From NCBI GenBank assembly GCA_017467185.1, contig JAFTSS010000096.1, positions 1-49,417 on the forward strand: 49,417 nucleotides of DNA. The letters run 5' to 3'. The translations under genes and the position numbers were made by a program. The notes below the pieces were generated by a model. That model was given only the letters and a program-made list of their open reading frames with translations, did not search any database and had not been told where the DNA came from. This document shows, one piece after another, positions 43,815 to 49,417 of the stretch (position 1 is the first letter of the stretch; every line of letters starts with the position of its first letter). This stretch comes from Paludibacteraceae bacterium (lineage in GTDB: Bacteria; Bacteroidota; Bacteroidia; Bacteroidales; Paludibacteraceae).

Positions 43815-43991
43815 TTTCAACATAAGTACAAATTTAATTTTGGTATAATAGTAATAGATTTTGAGGTTTTATTTTTTTACTACAAGCCTTATGATTTAAG
43901 ACTTGTACTTGAAAGAACTATTTATCCTTCTTGTATTTGAAAATATAACTTATAATTTGTGAACCTAAAAAAGAATTTGTACTTCTGTTAA
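43815..43991 (+). repeat. GTAC-box dispersed element, copy C
   Basis: The ends are TTCAACATAAGTACAAATTT and GAATTTGTACTTCTGTTAAG; the inner boxes CTACAAGCCTTA and TTGTACTTGAAAG. It fills the whole gap between the 5-alpha-reductase gene and the flavin oxidoreductase gene, ending 15 bp before the start codon. TTTG-20 bp-TACTTCTG at the right end resembles a promoter. Confidence 0.88.
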
Positions 43992-44006
43992 GATAAAAAA
44001 ATAATT

Positions 44007-45239
44007 ATGAATTCAAACCTTTTTACTCCTTATCAATTAGGCCCTATCACTTTGCGCAACCGCACAATCCGTTCGGCTGCCTTCGAGAATATGGCTTACA
44101 ACAATCGTCCTTCTGAGGACTTATATAATTATCATACAGCAGTTGCCCGTGGTGGCGTAGGTATGACTACTGTCGCTTATTGTGCTGTTAATCGCAGTGG
44201 TGTTAGTTTCGATGGTCAACTTTGGATGCGTGAAGAGATTATTCCTGAACTCAAACGCCTCACCGATGGCATCCATGCTGAAGGCGCAAAAGCCAGCATT
44301 CAACTTGGTCACTGTGGCAATATGACTCACTACTACACTTGTGGTTGTATGCCTGTCGGACCATCTAATGGTTTCAATCTTTATTCGCCTACACTTGTGC
44401 GTGGCTTGAAAGAAGAGGAAATCATGGAGCTTGTAAAAGACTTCGGTCGTGCAGTCAATATGTGTCGCGAGGCAGGTTTCGACTGTGTCGAAATTCATGC
44501 TGGTCATGGTTATTTGATTTCTCAATTCCTCTCTCCATACGTAAATAAACGTAAAGACAAATTCGGTGGTTCACTCGAAAATCGTATGCGTTTCATGAAA
44601 CTCGTGCTTGCCGAAGTTATGCGTTGCGCTGGCGACGATATGGCTGTAGTTGTAAAACACAATATGTACGATGGTTTCAAAAGTGGTATTCAAATCCCTG
44701 AATCTATCCAAATAGCTAAAGAAATCGAGTCGTTTGGCGTACATGGTATCGTCCTTTCTGCTGGTTTCGTAAGTAAAGCTCCAATGGCAGTTATGCGTGG
44801 TGCTATGCCTATCAAAACTTTGGCTTACTATATGGATATGGCAAAATTCTGGTGGCTCAAAGCGGCTCTTCACCTTGTAGGTCGCATAATGATTCCTACA
44901 GTGCCATTCAAAGAAGCTTATTTCCTCGAAGATGCTAAAAAATTCCGTGCCGAACTCAAATGTCCACTCATTTATGTTGGTGGTTTGGTTAGCCGTGCTA
45001 AAATCGATGAAGTTCTCAACGAAGGCTTTGAATGTGTGCAAATGGCTCGTGCTTTGGTGCATGACACCGATTTTGTCAATAAACTTGCTGCTTCCGACGA
45101 AACTTATCGTAGTGGTTGCAAGCATTCTAACTACTGCATCGGCCGTATGTACACCAAAGAGATGCGTTGCCACCATTGTGTTGACAACCTTCCAAAGAAA
45201 ATCCAAAAAGAAATCGCTAAAGCCGAAGCAGAACTTTAA
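44007..45239 (+). CDS. Old yellow enzyme-family flavin oxidoreductase (candidate steroid delta4-reductase)
   Basis: The 410 residues form an FMN-binding TIM barrel: LFTPYQLGPITLRNRTIRSA at the N-terminus, IQLGHCGNMTH, VEIHAGHGYLISQFLSPYVNKRKDKFGGSLENRMRF in two parts, then PLIYVGGLVSR and VQMARALVHDTDF for phosphate binding. A C-terminal cysteine cluster (GCKHSNYCIGRMYTKEMRCHHC) stands where 2,4-dienoyl-CoA-reductase/BaiCD-type enzymes bind a 4Fe-4S cluster, but the spacing (C-x5-C-x9-C-x2-C) differs from the usual one. The C-terminal NAD(P)H dehydrogenase domain of BaiCD-like enzymes is absent. Between a 5-alpha-reductase and a dehydrogenase gene it is a candidate 5-beta-reductase or steroid double-bond reductase. 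Confidence 0.88.
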   Translation: MNSNLFTPYQLGPITLRNRTIRSAAFENMAYNNRPSEDLYNYHTAVARGGVGMTTVAYCAVNRSGVSFDGQLWMREEIIPELKRLTDGIHAEGAKASIQLGHCGNMTHYYTCGCMPVGPSNGFNLYSPTLVRGLKEEEIMELVKDFGRAVNMCREAGFDCVEIHAGHGYLISQFLSPYVNKRKDKFGGSLENRMRFMKLVLAEVMRCAGDDMAVVVKHNMYDGFKSGIQIPESIQIAKEIESFGVHGIVLSAGFVSKAPMAVMRGAMPIKTLAYYMDMAKFWWLKAALHLVGRIMIPTVPFKEAYFLEDAKKFRAELKCPLIYVGGLVSRAKIDEVLNEGFECVQMARALVHDTDFVNKLAASDETYRSGCKHSNYCIGRMYTKEMRCHHCVDNLPKKIQKEIAKAEAEL

Positions 45240-45243
45240 GTAA

Positions 45244-45405
45244 TTTCAACAGAAGTACATATTTCTTTTTTCTTAAAGTACATAAGCTAAAATATTAAGT
45301 TAATTATAAGGTATGTACTTAAAAAAATAGTGGGAGAGTAAATTTTATTTATGCTTGTAGAAATTAAATGTCCCGTTTGTTAAGAGAATCTGTACTTTTG
45401 TTAAG
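45244..45405 (+). repeat. GTAC-box dispersed element, copy D
   Basis: The ends are TTTCAACAGAAGTACATATT and AATCTGTACTTTTGTTAAG; the inner boxes AAAGTACATAAGC and GTATGTACTTAAAAAA. At 162 bp it is the shortest copy. It lies between the flavin oxidoreductase and short-chain dehydrogenase genes. TACTTTTG in the right end fits the TAnnTTTG promoter box. A TCAACTCTCAACTCTAAAC microsatellite follows before the start codon. Confidence 0.88.
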
Positions 45406-45434
45406 AATATTTCAACTCTCAACTCTAAACTATA

Positions 45435-46211
45435 ATGTACGCATTAGTAACAGGAGCAAGTTCGGGCATCGGACTCATGTATGCTCGTGAGCTTGCAAGT
45501 CGTAGTTACGACTTAGTGATTGTTTCAAATCAAGAAAACGAAATAAAACAAGCTGCTGAAAATATCGCAAAAGATTTTTCTGTCAAAGCACATCCAATTT
45601 TTATGGATCTCACTGATGAAATGGCAGCCGAAAAACTTTTGCAATATTGCAAAGATAATAATATCGAAATCGAAGTGCTTATCAACAACGCAGGTGTCTT
45701 CTTCTTCAATCCAATTATCAAGACAGCCAAAAAACGCGTTGACGTGATGCTCGATCTCCATGTTAAAACTGTGGCTCACATGTGCCAAGTTTTTGGTGCC
45801 GATATGGCTGAACGTGGACATGGCTACATCCTCAATATGAGCTCTATGTCAGCATGGATGACTATGCCTGGCATCAATGTCTATAATTCAACTAAATCGT
45901 TTATTCTCAACTTCTCGCGCTCGTTGTGGTACGAACTCAAACCACTTGGTGTTACCGTAACGGCTATCTGTCCAGGTGCAGTTGATACTGGACTTTATGG
46001 TTTGAGTGATTATTGGCGTAAAATTGCTGTCGGCATAGGCGTTAGCATGCGCCCTGAAAAATTGGTAAAAAAAGCCCTTAAGGCAATGTTCAAAGGCAAA
46101 AAACAATGTATGCCTGGCTTTATCAACCATCTTTTCGTGCCGATAATCAAGCACCTCCCAGACTGGTTCGTTTTTGCAGTAATCAAACGCCTCGAGTGCT
46201 TCCAAAAATAA
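45435..46211 (+). CDS. Short-chain dehydrogenase/reductase (candidate hydroxysteroid dehydrogenase)
   Basis: The 258-residue classical SDR has the nucleotide motif TGASSGIG (6-13), NNAG (84-87), catalytic Ser137, Tyr150 and Lys154 (YNSTK) and the PG motif in CPGAVDTGL. The C-terminal part (about 190-258) is hydrophobic and extended, resembling the 17-beta-HSD3/12-like membrane-associated branch. With the 5-alpha-reductase and flavin oxidoreductase genes before it, a 3-alpha/3-beta-hydroxysteroid dehydrogenase role is plausible. Other ketone or 3-oxoacyl substrates are not excluded. Confidence 0.9.
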   Translation: MYALVTGASSGIGLMYARELASRSYDLVIVSNQENEIKQAAENIAKDFSVKAHPIFMDLTDEMAAEKLLQYCKDNNIEIEVLINNAGVFFFNPIIKTAKKRVDVMLDLHVKTVAHMCQVFGADMAERGHGYILNMSSMSAWMTMPGINVYNSTKSFILNFSRSLWYELKPLGVTVTAICPGAVDTGLYGLSDYWRKIAVGIGVSMRPEKLVKKALKAMFKGKKQCMPGFINHLFVPIIKHLPDWFVFAVIKRLECFQK

Positions 46212-46221
46212 TGATTATTTA

Positions 46222-46461
46222 TTTCAACAGAAGTACATATTTTATTTTCGGGACAAATAGTTTTTTATTATTGAATAGTTTTGATGGGCTGAAAAAAACT
46301 CTTTTAAGTACAAACCTAAAATCATGATATTGTAGGGACGCTCGGTTCGAGCGTCCGAAATAACAAAGTATGTACTTGAAAAATAATAGTCCCAATCAAA
46401 ATTTTAAAATACTTATTACAACTTGTAAGCCTACAAATTAGATTTGTACTTTTGTTAAAAA
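46222..46461 (+). repeat. GTAC-box dispersed element, copy E, with nested palindrome
   Basis: The ends are TTTCAACAGAAGTACATATT and GATTTGTACTTTTGTTAAAA; the inner boxes AAGTACAAACC and GTATGTACTTGAAAAA. At 240 bp it is the longest copy because a GTAGGGACGC...GCGTCC palindrome lies between the inner boxes. It ends 11 bp before the start codon of the peptidase gene. TACTTTTG fits the -7 box, with CTTG about 21 bp upstream. Confidence 0.9.
46336..46356. repeat. GTAGGGAC-family palindrome nested in copy E
   Basis: GGACGCTCG-GTT-CGAGCGTCC, preceded by TGTA. It has the same family signature as the palindromes inside the GT4 gene, here inserted in another repeat. Confidence 0.88.
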
Positions 46462-46472
46462 AATAGAATACC

Positions 46473-48527
46473 ATGAAAAAATTAATTTCTCTTTTAGCGG
46501 TAGCGATGATGTTACTCGCTGCATGTTGCAACACTCAACAAAACACCGAAACCATGTCGTCTCTAAAACAATCTGACATCGACGCTGCAATCAAAGCCAT
46601 TTGGGCTAAAGACTCTCAAGTAAATACCGATTTGGTCGAACGTGGCGTGAATAGTGCTGCCAAACTTTGGACTGCCCAAGACGGTACAGCCGAAGAGTTC
46701 GTTGCTTTTTGTGCCGAAAACTATAAAACTACAGAGGCAGAGCGCAATGAGTTGTTCCAAACCATTCAACGCAATATCGAAACTATTTATGGTCGCTTTA
46801 ATCAAATTAGCATTAATCTCAAAATGCCTCTTCATGTAGTAGGCGACAAACCTTACACTGCTATCGATGAGATGTTTGGTGCTATCGACCCATTTGCACA
46901 TTTCTCTGACGATATGTTTGCCTCTAAAATTGCCTTCATCGTGGCTCTCAACTTCCCAAGTTATACTCTCGATGAGAAAAACGAATTAGGTAAAACATGG
47001 ACTCGCACCGAGTGGGCTTATGCTCGTCTTGGCGATTTGTTTGGCTCTCGTATTCCTGGCGATGCAAATCAAGCATTTGCAGATCAATTATCTACTGCCG
47101 ACAATTATATTTCTAACTACAATATCATGATGGGTCGTCTTCGCAACGATGCTGGCGAGCAACTTTTTGCCGATAATATGGCACTCATAACTCACTGGGG
47201 ATTGCGCGATGAACTCAAATCTAACTATGCTAATGCCTATGGTCGTGGTCTTGAAAAACAACGCATGATTTATCAAATCATGACTCGTATCATCGACCAA
47301 TCTATCCCTGCCAAAGTCATCTCTAATGCCGATTTCACTTGGAATCCTTACACCAACGAGGTGAAAGATGCTGAGGGTAATGTTGTAGATAATACTCGCG
47401 AAGCCGATGTGCGTTACCAAATGCTCTATAATATCTATAAATCGGCTGTAGCAATGGACAAATATTGTCCAGCTTATCCTACATATATTCAACGTTCTTT
47501 TGATCAACAAATGGAGGTGACTGACAAGGAAATAGAAGAGATGTTCGTTAAATTCATCTCTTCTCCTGAAGTTGCTCAAGTAGCTGAAATTATCAAAGCT
47601 CGCCTTGGTCGTGACCTTGAACCTTTCGATATTTGGTACGATGGTTTCAAGGTGCGTAGTGCAATTAGCGAAGATGAACTCTCTGCTAAAACTCGCGCTC
47701 TCTATCCTAATCCTGCCGCTTTGAAAGCTGACTTGCCTAACATCATGCAACGCCTTGGCTTTACTAAAGAAAAAGCCGACGAGGTTTGCTCTAAAGTTGA
47801 GGTTGACCCTTCTCTCGGTGCTGGTCACGCATGGGGTGCTATGGCTACTTACGACATCTCTCGCCTTCGCACTCGTATTGCTGCCGATGGTATGGACTAT
47901 AAAGGCTACAATATTGCAGTTCACGAGTTTGGTCACAATGTCGAGCAAACTATTACTATGTACGATGTCGACAACTATATGATGTGTGGTGTGCCAAGCA
48001 CAGCATTTACCGAGGCTCTTGCTTTTGTATTCCAAAAACGCGACCTTCCTTTGCTTGGCTATGTAACAAACGACGCTCATGCATCTGCATATCAAATGCT
48101 CGATATCTTCTGGGGTTCATACGAAATTATGGGCGTTTCATTAGTTGATATTTACACATGGCGCTGGTTGTACGAAAATCCTAATGCTACAATGCCACAA
48201 CTCAAAGAAGCAATCATTCGCAATGCTCAAGAAATTTGGAATAAGTATTATGCGCCAATTTTCGGTCACGAAAATTCAACTATCTTGGCTGTTTACTCTC
48301 ACATGATCGATAGCCCTCTCTATTTGCCAAACTATCCTTACGGACATATTGTTGAGTCACAACTCGAAGCTCAATTCAAAGGCAAAGTAGTTGGTGAAGA
48401 AGTATGTCGTATCTATCCAATCGGAAAACTTACACCAAACCTCTGGATGCAACATGCCGTAGGTCAATCTGTTTCAGTTGATCCACTACTCAAAGAAGTA
48501 GCCGAAGCGGTTAAAGTGTTGAAATAA
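46473..48527 (+). CDS. Zinc metallopeptidase lipoprotein (HExxH, M3-like)
   Basis: The 684 residues start with a lipoprotein signal peptide (KKLISLLAVAMMLLAAC). A mostly helical body follows. The zinc site is HEFGHN (His484, Glu485, His488) with a downstream glutamate in AFTEALAF as the likely third ligand, the gluzincin arrangement of M3-like oligopeptidases. No precise family is recognised; similar proteins in Bacteroidetes are annotated as hypothetical or peptidase M3-like. It follows the dehydrogenase gene behind GTAC-box copy E and is followed by a terminator, so it may be the last gene of the group. Confidence 0.85.
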   Translation: MKKLISLLAVAMMLLAACCNTQQNTETMSSLKQSDIDAAIKAIWAKDSQVNTDLVERGVNSAAKLWTAQDGTAEEFVAFCAENYKTTEAERNELFQTIQRNIETIYGRFNQISINLKMPLHVVGDKPYTAIDEMFGAIDPFAHFSDDMFASKIAFIVALNFPSYTLDEKNELGKTWTRTEWAYARLGDLFGSRIPGDANQAFADQLSTADNYISNYNIMMGRLRNDAGEQLFADNMALITHWGLRDELKSNYANAYGRGLEKQRMIYQIMTRIIDQSIPAKVISNADFTWNPYTNEVKDAEGNVVDNTREADVRYQMLYNIYKSAVAMDKYCPAYPTYIQRSFDQQMEVTDKEIEEMFVKFISSPEVAQVAEIIKARLGRDLEPFDIWYDGFKVRSAISEDELSAKTRALYPNPAALKADLPNIMQRLGFTKEKADEVCSKVEVDPSLGAGHAWGAMATYDISRLRTRIAADGMDYKGYNIAVHEFGHNVEQTITMYDVDNYMMCGVPSTAFTEALAFVFQKRDLPLLGYVTNDAHASAYQMLDIFWGSYEIMGVSLVDIYTWRWLYENPNATMPQLKEAIIRNAQEIWNKYYAPIFGHENSTILAVYSHMIDSPLYLPNYPYGHIVESQLEAQFKGKVVGEEVCRIYPIGKLTPNLWMQHAVGQSVSVDPLLKEVAEAVKVLK

Positions 48528-48593
48528 TGTTGTTTTGATATGTAATAATTCTATTATTATAATATTTTGCCCTGGTTTTGGAACAAAATTAAT

Positions 48594-48631
48594 AAAAATT
48601 GCATGAATCTTTGTGTTTGTGCAATTTTTTT
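48594..48631 (+). terminator. Terminator of the peptidase gene
   Basis: AAAAATTGCA (48594-48603) pairs with TGCAATTTTT, followed by T residues. The -33 box of the next promoter lies inside its loop. Confidence 0.75.
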
Positions 48632-48640
48632 GTACCTTTG
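48610..48640 (+). promoter_or_regulatory. Promoter of the small RNA
   Basis: TTTG (48610-48613), a 19-bp spacer, then TACCTTTG (48633-48640). It overlaps the terminator of the preceding gene. Transcription should start near 48647. Confidence 0.72.
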
Positions 48641-48646
48641 CACTGA

Positions 48647-48873
48647 CATATTTTGTGGATTATATCCACACGGTTGTGTAGCGTTCACAATCGATTTATT
48701 TATAGCATTTTTGCTCATTTCTTCTTGCATTAAAATTTGGCGATTTTGTGATTATGATGGAATAAGTTCAAGAATGCCTATCGCGTATATATGCGGGGGC
48801 TTAACTTATTCGTATAATCAAGGTCATGCCAAATACCTAATGCAAGCGAGAAAGTTAAGTTCTCGCTTTTTTT
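48647..48873 (+). ncRNA. Rod-shaped small RNA, candidate 6S RNA
   Basis: A promoter and an intrinsic terminator (AGCGAGAA/TTCTCGCT plus seven T, 48845-48873) bound a non-coding unit of about 227 nt. The 5' part holds small hairpins (GTGGAT-TAT-ATCCAC; TTGTG/CACAA). The 3' part folds into one long interrupted rod: 48727-48741 pairs with 48828-48843, 48742-48757 partly with 48812-48827, and GAATAAGTT.AAG (48760-48772) with CTTAACTTATTC (48800-48811), closing on a CGC/GCG apical stem. A rod with internal bulges suggests 6S RNA, which binds the RNA polymerase holoenzyme. The Bacteroidales 6S-like RNA is my best guess. An attenuated leader of the next gene is the alternative. Confidence 0.55.
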
Positions 48874-48920
48874 GTACCCGATCCTATCTGTTATATTAGA
48901 CGTATATATATATTATATTG

Positions 48921-48960
48921 TCCCCCTGTCTTAGGGGGACGAGCAAAGCGGAGGGGGTTA
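48921..48960. repeat. CCCCCT...AGGGGG dispersed repeat
   Basis: A TCCCCCT-GTCTT-AGGGGGA hairpin is followed by CGAGCAAAGCGGAGGGGGTTA. The reverse complement resembles part of uvrA insert 2 (14738-14776). It lies in the leader of the next gene, 36 bp before its start codon. Confidence 0.75.
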
Positions 48961-48996
48961 ATAACAACAAAACAAACAGTCAAAATCATATACACT

Positions 48997-49417
48997 ATGA
49001 AACGAATTTTTACACTTTTGATTATTGCAACCATGTTTGCAATATCATTACTTGCCTATGATGTTCAAATTGATGGCATCTACTACAACCTCAACGACGA
49101 AACCAAAACCGCCAAGGTGACTTCTGGTAGTAACAAATATTCAGGTGATATCACCATCCCCGAAAAAATTACCTACAACGCTACGGAATATAGCGTTACT
49201 TCTATTGGAAGTTCTGCATTTCAATATTGCTCATCTCTAACATCTATCTCAATCCCTAATAGCGTTACTTCTATTGGAAGTTTTGCATTTATTTCTTGCA
49301 AATCTCTAACATCTATCACAATCCCTAATAGCGTTACTTCTATTGGAAGTTCTGCATTTAATTCTTGCGAATCTCTAACATCTATCACAATCGGTAATAG
49401 CGTTACTTCTATTGGAA
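48997..49417 (+). CDS. BspA-like leucine-rich repeat surface protein (truncated by window end)
   Basis: The first 140 codons are visible. A signal peptide ([19 protein letters not shown]) is followed by a short domain ([38 protein letters not shown]) and then 23-residue LRR_5 repeats of the type [23 protein letters not shown]. The DNA copies (69-bp period) are almost identical, so copy number may vary by recombination. BspA-like proteins are surface adhesins of oral and gut Bacteroidetes. The C-terminus, where a sorting domain is expected, is beyond the window. No TAnnTTTG box is seen between the small RNA terminator and the start. Confidence 0.9.
   Translation, partial: MKRIFTLLIIATMFAISLLAYDVQIDGIYYNLNDETKTAKVTSGSNKYSGDITIPEKITYNATEYSVTSIGSSAFQYCSSLTSISIPNSVTSIGSFAFISCKSLTSITIPNSVTSIGSSAFNSCESLTSITIGNSVTSIG

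Noticed and set aside
44571-45206. Minus-strand open frame of 211 codons
   Set aside because: Antisense shadow of the flavin oxidoreductase gene, which has clear family motifs.
47088-48095. Minus-strand open frame of 335 codons
   Set aside because: Antisense shadow of the zinc peptidase gene; His/Phe/Ser-rich composition and no domain.
48567-48899. Plus-strand open frame of 110 codons
   Set aside because: It runs through a terminator, a promoter, a structured RNA and a second terminator, which explain the sequence better than coding.

Overview
The window looks like chromosomal DNA of an AT-rich Bacteroidales bacterium, probably an uncultured gut or oral Prevotella-like lineage. Promoters follow the Bacteroidetes pattern (TTTG, about 20 bp, TAnnTTTG). 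It also has a giant secreted protein with a type IX-like C-terminal sorting domain, a BspA-type leucine-rich repeat protein, a TonB-like lipoprotein, and many short interspersed repeats in the intergenic gaps.

Layout. 1-6.8 kb: a 120-bp inverted-repeat element, then a 2064-residue secreted multidomain protein. 6.8-11.9 kb: five minus-strand genes (patatin lipase, Na+/Ca2+ antiporter, S41 protease, dCMP-deaminase-like protein, PfkB kinase); three of the gaps hold arrays of a 9-bp unit built on CTATAG. 12.0-12.2 kb: two identical tRNA-Asn genes. 12.4-16.7 kb: uvrA, carrying several intergenic-type repeats in frame, and a DUF4831-like gene. 16.9-20.1 kb: aroQ and an outer-membrane beta-barrel protein. 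20.2-36.0 kb: an efflux locus (TolC-like channel, HlyD-like adaptor, FtsX-like permease, MacB-like ATPase, second permease) followed by an NtrC-type response regulator and its kinase. Into it is placed an accessory block of a DUF4143-type ATPase, an ECF sigma/108-residue membrane protein/TonB-like lipoprotein operon, and an unknown gene. 36.3-39.2 kb: gcvP. 39.3-41.5 kb: two overlapping glycosyltransferase genes. 41.6-48.5 kb: serine hydrolase lipoprotein, steroid 5-alpha-reductase family protein, flavin oxidoreductase, short-chain dehydrogenase, zinc peptidase lipoprotein. 48.6-48.9 kb: a probable 6S-like small RNA. From 49.0 kb: a truncated leucine-rich repeat protein.

How genes work together. 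The channel-adaptor operon and the first permease gene both have sigma-54-like promoters. Each is preceded by two palindromes of form TGTAAA-N5-TTTACA, the nearer one centred 63-64 bp upstream of the -24 element. These fit binding sites for the sigma-54-dependent regulator encoded at the end of the locus, so the split locus appears to be one regulon. Further right, the 5-alpha-reductase, flavin reductase and dehydrogenase form a set like those used by some Bacteroidales to reduce 3-oxo-delta4 steroids and bile acids.

The most unusual structure is in the repeats. Five copies of a 160-240 bp element with four GTAC-containing boxes sit 9-29 bp upstream of start codons. Short palindromes and microsatellites that are normally intergenic also sit in frame inside uvrA, the sigma-54 regulator, a glycosyltransferase and the DUF4831-like gene. 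Two arrays with an exact 33-bp period end at the -33 boxes of two promoters.
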